Source: Campylobacteraceae bacterium (GTDB lineage: Bacteria; Campylobacterota; Campylobacteria; Campylobacterales; Arcobacteraceae). Taken from it: a DNA stretch of 62,935 nucleotides. The position numbers and the translations under genes are program-made. The notes below the pieces were generated by a model that saw only the letters and a list, made by a program, of their open reading frames with translations, was not told the origin of the DNA and did not search any database. Position 1 is the stretch's first letter; each line of letters opens with the position of its first letter. The stretch covers positions 64,001 to 126,935 of the forward strand of contig JABSOM010000010.1 in NCBI GenBank assembly GCA_013215945.1, in the 5' to 3' direction. Positions 1 through 9,235 of the stretch are shown here, one piece after another.

Positions 1-861
1 AGTTAAAGATGTTAAATTATTATGTTCTCTTACTTTTTCTTCCGCAAATACTTCCACACCATCAAGTCTTGAACTTTTTAACATCTCTTTATACGCTGCT
101 TGATGAAGATGCAACTTGCCTGTTCTATACACCCAGTTTGGATGAGATAAGATGGCAAGGCCCTTGGCATCTTTTATTTTATTTATAACCCAAATATTTT
201 TTGCATAATGCGTCAAATTCAGGTCTTTTTCTAAATCTTGTGTTTTCAAATCTTCAACAATTTCTTCAAGTTCTTTTTCATACTTATCCACATCTTTTCT
301 TTGGTTCTCTATAGATGTATTTGCATTAATTGCTAACATATGCCCATTTCCTTGAGCAATTGACATATCTTTTCTACCACCAGTACTTACTTCTTCACCT
401 TTTATTAGTAGAATGTCAACATTGTGTTCTTCTACTTTCTCAAGTGCATTCAAACAGCCCTCATATCCATCATGATCAGTAATACTCAAAAAATCCATGC
501 CTGCATCAAGGGAAGCCAAAACCATTGCAAAAGGACTTGTTCTTCCATCAGAATAAGTAGAATGCATATGTAAATCACCTTTTAAGGGTCTTCTTTGCAT
601 CATATCTTTATCAAGACAATAAAGAGGAAGGGATTGGCTGTCTTTGTATTTATAATGAATTTTTACTAAAAATTCGCCTAAAAGAGGCATTTTATAGGAA
701 AAGAAAATATGATTTGTTTCTCTCTCAAAAGCTATCTCTTCTTTATAAAAAAAATCATTCTTAGATGATATTTCTATAGACTCAATCTGATCCACATTTT
801 GAAGGTTTACTTGGTAATTTACAAGAACATCTTGCTCTACCACTTTTGGAAGAATTTTCAT
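1..861 (-). CDS. PHP-domain metal-dependent phosphoesterase, 3' part outside window
   Basis: The reading frame stays open from an ATG at 861 to the left edge (287 codons), so the C-terminus is missing. Residues about 95-106 read GDLHMHSTYSDG and about 127-131 SITDHD, the first two metal-binding motifs of the PHP (polymerase and histidinol phosphatase) superfamily. A later LSHPNW supplies a further histidine motif. Residues 1-90 form a separate N-terminal region without a motif I know. Stand-alone PHP proteins of this kind hydrolyse phosphoesters, but the substrate cannot be read here. The gene starts 14 bp after the aapP stop, with an AGAGAAA ribosome-binding site, so it is probably the last gene of the amino-acid transporter operon. 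Confidence 0.85.
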   Translation of the reverse strand, partial: MKILPKVVEQDVLVNYQVNLQNVDQIESIEISSKNDFFYKEEIAFERETNHIFFSYKMPLLGEFLVKIHYKYKDSQSLPLYCLDKDMMQRRPLKGDLHMHSTYSDGRTSPFAMVLASLDAGMDFLSITDHDGYEGCLNALEKVEEHNVDILLIKGEEVSTGGRKDMSIAQGNGHMLAINANTSIENQRKDVDKYEKELEEIVEDLKTQDLEKDLNLTHYAKNIWVINKIKDAKGLAILSHPNWVYRTGKLHLHQAAYKEMLKSSRLDGVEVFAEEKVREHNNLTSLT

Positions 862-875
862 AATTTCTCTTTTTT

Positions 876-1613
876 TTAATCTGTAATAATCTGTTCTAAA
901 AACTGTCTTAGTCTTTCACTTTGGGGGTTCTCAAAAAACTCTTTTGGAGTATTTTCTTCAATGATTTGTCCCCCGTCCATAAAAATAACTCGATCAGCAA
1001 CTTTTTTTGCAAAACCCATTTCATGAGTTACACAAACCATTGTTTTTTTCTCTTTGGCTAATTCTATCATCACATCCAATACTTCATTAATCATTTCAGG
1101 ATCAAGTGCAGATGTTGGTTCATCAAAAAGCATAATCGCAGGATTTTTACAAAGTCCTCTAGCAATTGCAACTCTTTGTTGTTGACCCCCACTTAGTTGA
1201 TTTGGATATTTATGCGCTTGTTCTTCTATATTTACTCTCTTTAAATATTTCATTGCCGTTTTAGTAGCTTCTGTTTTTGAAACACCTTTTACATGCGTTG
1301 GTGCAAGTGTTAAGTTTTCTAAAATAGTAAGATGTGGGAATAAATTAAAATGTTGGAAAACCATCGTAACATTTTTTCTTAATTCTTTTATTTTTTTCAC
1401 ATCATCTTTTAGTTCAATACCATCCACTACGACAGTACCTTTTTGAAATTGTTCAAGATAATTTATACACCTTATTAACGTAGACTTCCCTGAACCACTG
1501 GGTCCACAGATCACTACTATTTCACCCTCTTTAACATTTAAATTAATATTTTTTAGTACATGAAAATCATCGTACCATTTATGTAAATTTTTCATCTCAA
1601 TAATATTATTCAT
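876..1613 (-). CDS. aapP: Amino-acid ABC transporter ATP-binding protein
   Basis: ATPase of a polar amino-acid uptake system of the GlnQ/AapP class, 245 aa, working at the inner face of the membrane. Visible motifs are Walker [10 protein letters not shown] (37-45), Q-loop Q87, signature LSGGQQQRV (140-148), Walker B IMLFDEP (160-166) and switch His197. Length is normal for the family. It follows the two permease genes (aapQ, aapM) by 56 bp on the same strand and should energise them. The AapJQMP systems known in other proteobacteria take up a broad range of L-amino acids; the exact substrate here is inferred from gene order and permease size. Confidence 0.9.
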   Translation of the reverse strand: MNNIIEMKNLHKWYDDFHVLKNINLNVKEGEIVVICGPSGSGKSTLIRCINYLEQFQKGTVVVDGIELKDDVKKIKELRKNVTMVFQHFNLFPHLTILENLTLAPTHVKGVSKTEATKTAMKYLKRVNIEEQAHKYPNQLSGGQQQRVAIARGLCKNPAIMLFDEPTSALDPEMINEVLDVMIELAKEKKTMVCVTHEMGFAKKVADRVIFMDGGQIIEENTPKEFFENPQSERLRQFLEQIITD

Positions 1614-1669
1614 CTAATATTCTCTCCTTTTATAACTTAAAGTAAGCTAATTATGTACTCTTTTTTTAT

Positions 1670-2755
1670 CTATCTTCCAGTATTTAATCGGTTTTCTAAA
1701 ACTTTAGAATATTTTGATAAACCCGAACAAAATATCAAAAATATTATTGTTACAAATACATAACCTTCTGTAACAAAACCAGTCCAATGTGAATCAGCAG
1801 ATGTTAAACCAACCATAGTAAGTAAATCAAATAAACCTATTATTAATACCAGTGTTGTATCTTTAAATAAACCAATGGCATTTCCAATTAAATTGGGTAT
1901 TGAAACTTTAATTGCTTGTGGTAATATAATTACTAAGGTTTTTTGCCAATAACCTAGTCCTTCAGAATCAGCTGCTTCGTATTGCCCATTTGGTATTGCT
2001 TGTAAACCACCTCTAATTACTTCTGCTATATAAGCAGATTGAAATAAAGTAACAACAATTAAAACCCGTAATAATTTATCGAAGGTCATACCTTCAGGAA
2101 AAAACATTGGCAATAAAACGGAACCCATAAATAAAATAGTAATAAGAGGCACACCTCTAATAAACTCAATATAAACCACACTTAAACTTTTTATTATAGG
2201 AAGATTACTTTGTCTTCCAAGAGCCAAGAGGACTCCTATTGGCATAGAGAATACTATTCCTATTGAAGAGATAACTAAAGTAAGCGTCAAGCCACCCCAT
2301 TTATCTGTAGGTACTTCAACTAAACCAAAAGACCCACCTGTTAATAAAAAATATGAGATTATAGGAAATAAAGAAAAAACAGCAATCTTTGTTTTATAAT
2401 CTTTTCCTGTGTATTTAAATAAAGCAATAAATACAATAGATAAAGCAAACATCAAGTTAATTCTATATATTTCACTCTCAGGATAAAAACCATAAATGAA
2501 AAAATCCATTTTATGTATGATAAAAACCCAACAGGCTCCATCTCCTGTACAGGATGCTTTTGTTGTTCCTATAAAATTAGCATCAATTAGTGCCCACGTA
2601 ACAAAAGGAGGAACACTTATATATAAAAATGCCAATATTAAAAGTGAAAAAAACACTTCAAGTGGCGAGGAAACAAGATTATTTAAAATCCATCTTAAGG
2701 GACCTTTTACAGAGGTAGGAGCTTCTTTTATTTCTTCTAATTTAAATATTGCCAT
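1670..2755 (-). CDS. aapM: General L-amino-acid ABC transporter permease AapM
   Basis: Integral membrane permease, 361 aa, much longer than the roughly 220-aa GlnP-type permeases, as is typical of AapM with its extra N-terminal membrane segments. The C-terminal half carries the conserved cytoplasmic loop (EAADSEGLGYWQ...ILPQAIKVSIP, about residues 259-285) that contacts the ATPase. The ATG overlaps the aapQ stop codon by one base (TAATG), indicating translational coupling. With AapQ it forms the heteromeric channel. Confidence in the general class is high; the precise substrate range is inferred. Confidence 0.88.
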   Translation of the reverse strand: MAIFKLEEIKEAPTSVKGPLRWILNNLVSSPLEVFFSLLILAFLYISVPPFVTWALIDANFIGTTKASCTGDGACWVFIIHKMDFFIYGFYPESEIYRINLMFALSIVFIALFKYTGKDYKTKIAVFSLFPIISYFLLTGGSFGLVEVPTDKWGGLTLTLVISSIGIVFSMPIGVLLALGRQSNLPIIKSLSVVYIEFIRGVPLITILFMGSVLLPMFFPEGMTFDKLLRVLIVVTLFQSAYIAEVIRGGLQAIPNGQYEAADSEGLGYWQKTLVIILPQAIKVSIPNLIGNAIGLFKDTTLVLIIGLFDLLTMVGLTSADSHWTGFVTEGYVFVTIIFLIFCSGLSKYSKVLENRLNTGR

Positions 2756-3906
2756 TATCTACCCTTTATTTCCATCTTTTTATTTACGTAATTTAATACA
2801 AGAGATATAATCAAACTAATGACTAGATATACACTCATAGTCATCATAATAATTTCTATTGCTTGTCCAGTTTGATTTAATGCTGTTCCAGAAAAAATGG
2901 TTACAAGTTCGGGGTAACCAATAGCGGTTGCTAAGGATGAGTTTTTTACAACATTCAAAAATTGGCTAATAATGGGAGGTAAAGCGATTCTAATTGCTTG
3001 AGGTAAAATTACATATTTTAAGGCTTCATATTTACTAAGACCTAAATCAATAGCTGCTTCTTTTTGACCATTATCAACGGCTTCTATCCCACTTCTTACG
3101 GCTTCTGCTGTAAATGTAGCCGTATAAATAGATAAAGAAAATGCCAAAGCTAAAAATTCAGGACTGTAAGTCATTCCGCCTTCATAATTAAAACCTTGTA
3201 ATACAGGAGTATCAAAACTCAAGGGACTTCCTGCTAATAAATACACAAGAAAAGGAACAGATACTAGAATAAGGATATTCCAAGGTAAAAGAAAAGTATC
3301 TTTACCTGTTTCTTCAAATTTTTTCTTTACTCTTCTTGTTAAATAAATAACCATAACAATAGCAGCAAAAAAAGCGAAAATAACCAAAGAAAAACCATCT
3401 TCCATTATGGGTCTTGGTACACTAAAGCCACGATTGTTTAATATCATGTCTCCCCCAAGTTCAATACTCTTTTTTGGACTAGGAAGGGAGGCTAAAACAA
3501 CATTGTACCAAAATAATATTTGTAATAATAAGGGTATATTTCTAAAAATCTCTACATATGCCCAAGCAAATTTAGAGACCAAAAAGATTTTTGATAATCG
3601 TGCAATACCTATTATTACGCCTATGATTGTAGAAAATATAATCCCAACTATTGAAACATAAAGAGTATTAGAAATACCCACTAAAAAAGAATCAAAAAAG
3701 GTGGAGTTAGAATCAAAAGGAATGGGAGATTCTGAAATTTCAAAACCTGCTCTCTCATTTAAAAAATCAAATCCTGTTTTGATACCTCTTGCTTCAATAT
3801 TAATAAATAAATTGGTGAACATAAACCACAAACCTATAACTAAAAGAGTAACAATAACAAATTGAAAAAATATAGCTCTAACTGTTTTATTATAAAAAAA
3901 TGACAA
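2755..3906 (-). CDS. aapQ: General L-amino-acid ABC transporter permease AapQ
   Basis: Second permease subunit, 383 aa, with a long N-terminal segment and several hydrophobic spans, the size expected for AapQ. The EAA loop (KEAAIDLGLSKYEAL...ILPQAIRIALPP) lies near residues 280-310. The start codon is TTG at 3906, placed six bases after AAAAGG, a good ribosome-binding site. It lies between aapJ (129 bp upstream) and aapM (one-base overlap). The gap to aapJ holds a strong hairpin, listed separately, that probably lowers permease expression relative to the binding protein. Confidence 0.88.
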   Translation of the reverse strand: MSFFYNKTVRAIFFQFVIVTLLVIGLWFMFTNLFINIEARGIKTGFDFLNERAGFEISESPIPFDSNSTFFDSFLVGISNTLYVSIVGIIFSTIIGVIIGIARLSKIFLVSKFAWAYVEIFRNIPLLLQILFWYNVVLASLPSPKKSIELGGDMILNNRGFSVPRPIMEDGFSLVIFAFFAAIVMVIYLTRRVKKKFEETGKDTFLLPWNILILVSVPFLVYLLAGSPLSFDTPVLQGFNYEGGMTYSPEFLALAFSLSIYTATFTAEAVRSGIEAVDNGQKEAAIDLGLSKYEALKYVILPQAIRIALPPIISQFLNVVKNSSLATAIGYPELVTIFSGTALNQTGQAIEIIMMTMSVYLVISLIISLVLNYVNKKMEIKGR

Positions 3907-4006
3907 GAATGACCTTTTAAATTTATTTTAAAGAGTAATATCTTGAGAAATTAAAAAGTCAAATATTTATTTATTTGATTTTTGAATTTTCCAAAAGATA
4001 TGAAAC

Positions 4007-4025
4007 TCAAGAGCAAAGCTCTTGA
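4007..4025 (-). promoter_or_regulatory. Intercistronic stem-loop between aapJ and aapQ
   Basis: Perfect 8-bp stem TCAAGAGC / GCTCTTGA with a 3-nt AAA loop, just after the aapJ stop codon. There is no long U-run behind it on the minus strand, so it is more likely a 3'-end stabiliser or leaky terminator than a full terminator. Such hairpins between a binding-protein gene and its permeases commonly raise the relative yield of the binding protein. Confidence 0.6.
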
Positions 4026-4035
4026 ATTTAAATTT

Positions 4036-5046
4036 TTATCTAAAGGGAGGAGAATAAAGAATCCCACCGTCGTTCCATAAAGCATTTACGCCTCTTTTGA
4101 TTCCAAGTGGTGTATTTACACCTAAATGTTTCTCAAATGACTCACCGTAGTTACCAACTTGTGTAATTATATTATAAGCCCATTTAGGATCTAAACCTAA
4201 CATTTTTCCAAGGTTACTGTTAACACCTAAAATTCTTTGAATTTCTGGGTTTTTAGAAGTTTTAGCTAAAGAAGCCGCATTTTTAGAAGTAATACCAAGT
4301 TCTTCTGCTGTAATCATTACATTTAATGACCATTTAACAATATTAAACCAACGATCATCACCCTGTCTTACAACTGGACCTAATGGTTCTTTTGAGATAA
4401 TATTTGGTAAAACTTTAAATTTACTTTTATCAAGTACTGTTAATTTAGAATATAATCCTGATTGATCTGTTGTAATAACATCACAACGTCCTGCTTTAAA
4501 ACCAGCAATAACTTGTGCATCTGTATCGTATAAAACAGACTTATATTTCATATTATGTTCCATAAAATAATCAGCAATGTTTAACTCTGTTGTATTACCA
4601 GTTTGCATACAAAAAGTTGCACCATCTAATTCTTTTACATCATTTACACCAAGTGATTTAGCTACTAAAAATCCTTGCCCATCATAATAATTGACTCCAG
4701 CAAAGTTAAGACCAAGAGATGCATCTCTAGTAAATGTCCATGTTGTTGATCTTGCTAACATATCAATTTCACCACTTTGAAGTGCAATGAATCTTTCTTT
4801 AGAAGTTAAAGGATGATTCGTTAATTTATCTGCATCTCCTAATACTGCTGCTGCAACTGCTCTACAAAGGTCAATATCAAAACCTTTCCAAACTTTGTCA
4901 TCTCCCATTTCAGCGAAACCAGCAAAACCAGTTGACATACCACAATGTACAACACCTTCTTTTTTTACTTTTTCAAAAGTACCTGCACTTGCACTCATTC
5001 CAATTACAGCTATTGCTGGTAATAACATTTTTAATATTTTCTTCAT
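4036..5046 (-). CDS. aapJ: Amino-acid ABC transporter periplasmic binding protein
   Basis: Family 3 solute-binding protein for L-amino acids. It has a Sec signal peptide (MKKILKMLLP...MSASA, cleavage after about residue 22) followed by GTFEKVKKEGVVHCGMSTGFAGF, the characteristic start of the mature domain. The rest matches the AapJ layout in length (about 336 aa). Three start codons follow one another (GTG 5052, ATG 5049, ATG 5046); the ribosome-binding site AGGAG is best spaced for 5046. First gene of aapJQMP-PHP; a promoter with a tandem 11-bp repeat lies upstream. Confidence 0.9.
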   Translation of the reverse strand: MKKILKMLLPAIAVIGMSASAGTFEKVKKEGVVHCGMSTGFAGFAEMGDDKVWKGFDIDLCRAVAAAVLGDADKLTNHPLTSKERFIALQSGEIDMLARSTTWTFTRDASLGLNFAGVNYYDGQGFLVAKSLGVNDVKELDGATFCMQTGNTTELNIADYFMEHNMKYKSVLYDTDAQVIAGFKAGRCDVITTDQSGLYSKLTVLDKSKFKVLPNIISKEPLGPVVRQGDDRWFNIVKWSLNVMITAEELGITSKNAASLAKTSKNPEIQRILGVNSNLGKMLGLDPKWAYNIITQVGNYGESFEKHLGVNTPLGIKRGVNALWNDGGILYSPPFR

Positions 5047-5182
5047 CATCACTCCTGTAGGGTTAATCTAAATTAAAATATCTTTTATTCTAAAGATAGG
5101 TAAATTAGTTATATTCTCTGTCTTAAGTTCAAGGCTTTACTAAAATTAAAAAGTCTCCGTAAAGTCTTCACCATATTAAAGC

Positions 5183-5214
5183 ATAATATATATTAATTAC
5201 AAAATGGTTACAAA
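5183..5214 (-). promoter_or_regulatory. Putative aapJ promoter with tandem 11-bp repeat
   Basis: On the minus strand a -10-like TATTAT (5183-5188) is preceded by two copies of TTTGTAA exactly 11 bp apart (plus-strand TTACAAA at 5197-5203 and 5208-5214). Direct repeats with an 11-bp period at the -35 position are the usual binding layout of OmpR/PhoB-type response regulators. A related TTACAAA repeat lies before pit. The regulator is unknown. Confidence 0.4.
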
Positions 5215-5397
5215 TAAACAACTATAGAATGATTACTCCTCCTTTTATTTTAAATAAACTTTTTCTCCTTCTTTTATCTTTTTTTACTATTTTTCAATAG
5301 AATGCCTATAATTTAGAGGTATTCTTCATGTTTTATTCTCTGTCTTTTTTTTTAATAACAATAAATAACAAGATAAATATATTATATTAAAAAAAAG

Positions 5398-5497
5398 AAG
5401 TGACAGTTTCCAGCCTTTATTATTAATTTAAATAAATGAAACACTATAGTTTTAGAATTTCAAGTTTTTTTAAGGTAACCACTGTTCCCTTTAATTA
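5398..5497. repeat. Inverted pair of REP-like motifs in the aapJ/VOC intergenic region
   Basis: The 558-bp gap between aapJ and the next gene has no plausible ORF. It contains a motif GTGACAGTTTCCAGCCTTTA at 5399-5418 and, inverted at about 5471-5497, AAAGGGAACAGTGGTTACC. The second resembles a motif at 21335-21357 (AAAGGGGACAG-N5-ACCTTTAA). Inverted pairs of this kind resemble REP/REPIN remnants. The similarity was judged by eye and is imperfect. Confidence 0.35.
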
Positions 5498-5610
5498 TTC
5501 TCTTTTTATGGCAATTAACAAGCTATTGGCCTTTAGTTTAAAATAAAAATAGCACAAAATGTCAAGATTAAAAAATTGAAACTTTATATACTTAAAGAAA
5601 AAGGCTTATT

Positions 5611-5991
5611 ATGGAATTAGAAACAATATTTAATGTTATTACAACAAAAAAAGTAAAAGAATCAGTGCAATTTTATACATCAATGTTCAACTTTGAGATT
5701 GTTGCCAACTTAGATTGGTACGTACACCTTAAACATGAGAGTAGTGGAATGGAATTGGCTTTTATGCAGCCAAATCATCCCTCTCAAGGAGCTATGTTTA
5801 AAAATGAATTAAACGCCAAAGGTTTGATATTAAGTTTTCAAGTTAAGGATGCTAAAAAAGAGTATAATTTAATGAAAAATAAGAGTATTGATATAGAATT
5901 TGATCTTAAAGAAGAAGAATGGGGGCAAATTCATTTTGGAATGTTAGATCCAAATAATATTTCTATCGATATAGTTCAACACTTGGAATAA
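5611..5991 (+). CDS. VOC-family (glyoxalase/bleomycin-resistance fold) protein
   Basis: A 126-aa single-domain protein of the vicinal-oxygen-chelate fold: N-terminal beta strand with NVITTKKVKESVQFYTSMFNF and a C-terminal FGMLDPNNISIDIVQ, the usual end of the second beta-alpha-beta-beta-beta module. The standard His/His/Glu metal ligands are not evident, so a ligand-binding or drug-sequestering role is more likely than catalysis. The stop is one base away from the start of the AraC/GyrI regulator, so the pair is co-transcribed and probably serves one small-molecule response. Confidence 0.75.
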   Translation: MELETIFNVITTKKVKESVQFYTSMFNFEIVANLDWYVHLKHESSGMELAFMQPNHPSQGAMFKNELNAKGLILSFQVKDAKKEYNLMKNKSIDIEFDLKEEEWGQIHFGMLDPNNISIDIVQHLE

Positions 5992-5992
5992 A

Positions 5993-6805
5993 ATGAATAA
6001 AAAAAGATTTGATACGTATTGTGAGTCTACTTTTAAAGCAATTATTTACATTCAAAATAATATAGAAGAAAACATTGACTTAAGTGATATAGCAAAAGAA
6101 GCAGGTTACTCCTTATATCACTTTCACAGAATTTTCAAAAAAGTCATAGGAGAGTCTCTTAAATCTTATATACGACGAATTAGGCTGGAAAATGCAGCCT
6201 TTTCTTTACAAATACAAAACAAGAGTATTATTGATATTGCACTTGACAGTGGTTTTTATACTCCTGAAACTTTTTCTAAAGCATTTAATAAATACTTTGG
6301 AAAACTTCCTTCTAAATATAAAAATAAAGTATCTTTATACAATGACTCAAATATTAACAGTATTAAAAAAATATATTTTAAAGGAAGAACCTGTATATTT
6401 AAGCGTCATACAGGCCTGTACACTAAAAGTGGCACTCCTTATGAAAAGAATTCTCTTTGGCACTCTATACTCTTACAAAGCGATTTAAAATCAAAAAATA
6501 TATTGGAGTATGAATTATTTGGAATAAGCCATGATGACCCTTCAATCACCAGTGAAAAGAATATAAGATATGACGCTTGTATTGCTGTAAAAAACGATAA
6601 AAAAACAGCTTCTTTACAGCAACAACTGCAAGAAGGTTTTTATATTGTAGCTGTTCATCAAGGTAGTTTTGAAGAATTAATTCAAAGTTATAATTATTTG
6701 ATTTATTCATGGTTAAAAAAATATAACTTTATAATGAACCACAAAATTCCTCCCTTTGAACAATTTTGTAACAAACATATAAAAATTTACATTCCTATCT
6801 TATAA
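5993..6805 (+). CDS. AraC-family regulator with C-terminal GyrI-like ligand domain
   Basis: 270 aa. Residues about 10-115 are an AraC/XylS double helix-turn-helix (LSDIAKEAGYSLYHFHRIFKK and IIDIALDSGFYTPETFSKAFNKYFG). The remainder resembles the GyrI/SbmC-like effector-binding domain (DACIAVKN...GFYIVAVHQGSFEEL...YNYLIYSWL). The arrangement, DNA-binding part first, matches Rob/SoxS-like drug-responsive activators. It directly follows the VOC gene and probably controls it and itself. The ligand cannot be deduced. Confidence 0.85.
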   Translation: MNKKRFDTYCESTFKAIIYIQNNIEENIDLSDIAKEAGYSLYHFHRIFKKVIGESLKSYIRRIRLENAAFSLQIQNKSIIDIALDSGFYTPETFSKAFNKYFGKLPSKYKNKVSLYNDSNINSIKKIYFKGRTCIFKRHTGLYTKSGTPYEKNSLWHSILLQSDLKSKNILEYELFGISHDDPSITSEKNIRYDACIAVKNDKKTASLQQQLQEGFYIVAVHQGSFEELIQSYNYLIYSWLKKYNFIMNHKIPPFEQFCNKHIKIYIPIL

Positions 6806-6845
6806 GTAAATTTTACCTCTGCTCATTATTGAACAAAACTTCTTT

Positions 6846-7031
6846 TTATTTATAGAACATAACTAAGCTAATTATTCCATAAGCAAGAAGAAGCATTGAT
6901 AATATTTTCATAAAATTTGAAAGTTTAATTAACATATTTGCTTCAATCTTACTTTGTATTTTACCTACAGCCACCAAATAAAGGTATATACCTGCAATTA
7001 TTGCTATTACGGCATCTATCATTTCGTACAT
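6846..7031 (-). CDS. Small two-helix membrane protein, unknown function
   Basis: 61 aa with two hydrophobic spans (about residues 5-22 and 40-58) separated by a short basic loop (GKIQSKIEANMLIKLSN). A good ribosome-binding site AAGGAAT precedes the ATG at 7031. No family recognised. It is convergent with the AraC gene and divergent from nhaA, so it is probably monocistronic. Confidence 0.6.
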   Translation of the reverse strand: MYEMIDAVIAIIAGIYLYLVAVGKIQSKIEANMLIKLSNFMKILSMLLLAYGIISLVMFYK

Positions 7032-7211
7032 TTTATTCCTTAAATATTATGATTTTTTTTGAAATTATAACATTTTTAAACAGCAATAAATAAAGTTATT
7101 CTGCTAAAAAAGTTTCAATTGTCAACAAAGTGTCAAGATATATGTACTTTTCAACTTTGCAAAAAAAGATTAAAATCACAATTCATAAAATAAATTATTT
7201 ACAGGAGTATT

Positions 7212-8543
7212 ATGAAAATATTTGCACCATGGGAAAAAGCATTTCAAAGAATTGCAACACCCTTTGAACATTTTATACATGCACAAACGACAACGGGTCT
7301 TGTACTAGCAGTAATGACAGTTTTGGCTCTTATTCTGGCAAACTCCCCCTTTTCGCAGACATATTTGGATTTTTTTCATATTAATATTGATTTTAAAGTT
7401 GGTTCTTGGGCTTTGTCTCATAGCCTTCATCACTGGATTAACGATGGTCTTATGGCTGTATTTTTCTTTATCATTGGGCTTGAAATAAAAAGAGAAATAA
7501 CAGCAGGAGAATTGTCAAATTTAAAAGTTGCAATCTTACCTATTATTGCAGCTATTGGGGGAATGGTATTTCCTGCTATGATTTATTTATATTTTAATTA
7601 TGATGGAGCAGGTGCAAATGGCTGGGGAATACCAATGGCTACAGACATTGCTTTTGCCATTAGTGCACTTGTTCTTTTAGGTAAAAGAGTCCCTACTGCA
7701 CTGGTGACTTTTTTAGTAGCACTTGCAATTGTTGATGATTTAGGAGCTGTTTTAGTCATCGCACTTTTTTATACAGATACTATAAATATGTTAGCTTTAG
7801 GATTGGCTGCGCTTATGTTTTTAGTCATGATAAGCTTAAACAGATTCGGAATTCATGCCATTTTGCCTTATTTTATTGTGGGATTACTTATGTGGTTTTT
7901 CATGCTGGAATCTGGGGTTCATGCCACGATTGCTGGGGTTTTAGCAGCTCTTACTATTCCTTCTAAACCCAAAAGAGCTCCCGCGTCATTTCCAGAAGAT
8001 ACAATAAAACTTATAAAAGAGTATGAAAAATATCCGAATGAAGAAAATCACGCCATGCATGAAAATCAAAAAGCGCTGATTATCAATATAAAAGATAAAA
8101 TAGATGCAATAGGAACTCCAGCAGCAAGACTTGAACATGGCCTTCATCTGCCAGTTGCACTTATTATTATTCCTCTTTTTGCTTTAGCAAATGCGGGGAT
8201 AGCCATTGATTTTTCCTCTCTTGCTACTACCGTTTTAGAACCCGTATCTCTTGGAATTATTGCAGGGCTAATAGGAGGAAAAGTACTTGGAATATTTGGT
8301 TTATCTTGGCTTGCTATAAAACTAAAAATTGCACAACTACCAAAAGGAAGCACTATGAGTCAAATATTTGGGGTGTCTTTTTTAGGTGGTATTGGTTTTA
8401 CAATGTCTATTTTTGTGGCAGATTTAGCTTTTATAAACACTCCTGAGCTAATCTTACAAGCAAAAGTCGGAATACTTTGTGCTTCTTTATTTGCTGGATT
8501 ATTTGGTTTTCTTTGGTTAAAGTATATTGCAAAGAGGGTATAA
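7212..8543 (+). CDS. nhaA: Na+/H+ antiporter NhaA
   Basis: Inner-membrane sodium/proton antiporter, 443 aa with about 12 spans. It contains the NhaA hallmark VALAIVDDLGAVLVIALFYT with the two adjacent aspartates that bind Na+, plus PMATDIAFAISAL and the C-terminal FLGGIGFTMSIFVADLAF. It is longer than the E. coli protein (388 aa) because of an insertion around residues 255-305 rich in charged residues (KEYEKYPNEENHAMHENQK). Ribosome-binding site ACAGGAG. The following two-component system starts 17 bp after the stop, so co-transcription is likely. Confidence 0.95.
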   Translation: MKIFAPWEKAFQRIATPFEHFIHAQTTTGLVLAVMTVLALILANSPFSQTYLDFFHINIDFKVGSWALSHSLHHWINDGLMAVFFFIIGLEIKREITAGELSNLKVAILPIIAAIGGMVFPAMIYLYFNYDGAGANGWGIPMATDIAFAISALVLLGKRVPTALVTFLVALAIVDDLGAVLVIALFYTDTINMLALGLAALMFLVMISLNRFGIHAILPYFIVGLLMWFFMLESGVHATIAGVLAALTIPSKPKRAPASFPEDTIKLIKEYEKYPNEENHAMHENQKALIINIKDKIDAIGTPAARLEHGLHLPVALIIIPLFALANAGIAIDFSSLATTVLEPVSLGIIAGLIGGKVLGIFGLSWLAIKLKIAQLPKGSTMSQIFGVSFLGGIGFTMSIFVADLAFINTPELILQAKVGILCASLFAGLFGFLWLKYIAKRV

Positions 8544-8560
8544 TAAATGAAAAGTGAAAT

Positions 8561-9235
8561 ATGAAAAAAGTACTGCTCGTTGAAGATGACTTAGTTTTAC
8601 AAAAGTTAATAAGTGAATATCTGGAAGAATACAGTTATTTATGCAGTGCGTTCTCAAATCCAGTAGAAGCATTACAAACATTTAGAGACAATCCAGATGA
8701 TTTTACTATTGCAATACTGGATTTAGGACTTCCTAATATGGATGGTTTTGATTTGTTTAAAAAATTAAAACAAATAAAAGACATTCCCATCATCATCTCA
8801 ACAGCAAGAGATGATATAGGAAATAAAATCTATGGTTATGAGTTAGGAACCGATGATTATCTCTCAAAACCCTATGAACCAAGAGAATTAGTACTTAGAA
8901 TTGAAGCCACCTTAAAAAGATACAATAAATCAGCATCTCTTAAAATACATGATTTAAGTATTGATATAAGCAGCTCAAGAGTTTTTTTAAATACGCTTGA
9001 AATTGAGTTTACCAAAATTGAAAAAGAAATCTTTTTATTATTTATCAATAATCTAAATAAAATCTTCTCAAGAGAAGATATAGTAAACCAAAGCTCCCTT
9101 AAACACGATACTAAAAACAGAACAGTAGATATGCATATAAGTAATATTAGATATAAGATTGATGACAATTCAAAAAAACCTAAGTATATAAAATCTATTT
9201 GGGGTATTGGGTATAAGTTTTTTTATGACAATTAG
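8561..9235 (+). CDS. OmpR-family response regulator (ArsR-like)
   Basis: 224 aa: receiver domain (acidic pocket ED at 8-10, phospho-acceptor Asp54 in AILDLGLP, Lys in YLSKPYEP) and a winged-helix output domain (about 130-222) ending in YIKSIWGIGYKFF. It pairs with the overlapping kinase. The kinase resembles the ArsS group of Campylobacterota, whose partner ArsR governs acid and nickel responses in Helicobacter. Target genes here are unknown, but a tandem 11-bp repeat lies next to the small peptide gene at 10.7 kb, and nhaA just upstream is a natural partner in ion or pH homeostasis. Confidence 0.88.
   Translation: MKKVLLVEDDLVLQKLISEYLEEYSYLCSAFSNPVEALQTFRDNPDDFTIAILDLGLPNMDGFDLFKKLKQIKDIPIIISTARDDIGNKIYGYELGTDDYLSKPYEPRELVLRIEATLKRYNKSASLKIHDLSIDISSSRVFLNTLEIEFTKIEKEIFLLFINNLNKIFSREDIVNQSSLKHDTKNRTVDMHISNIRYKIDDNSKKPKYIKSIWGIGYKFFYDN

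Noticed and set aside
284-292. TTATCCACA, a classical DnaA box
   Set aside because: Single copy within the PHP gene with no cluster and no AT-rich unwinding region beside it; not evidence of an origin.
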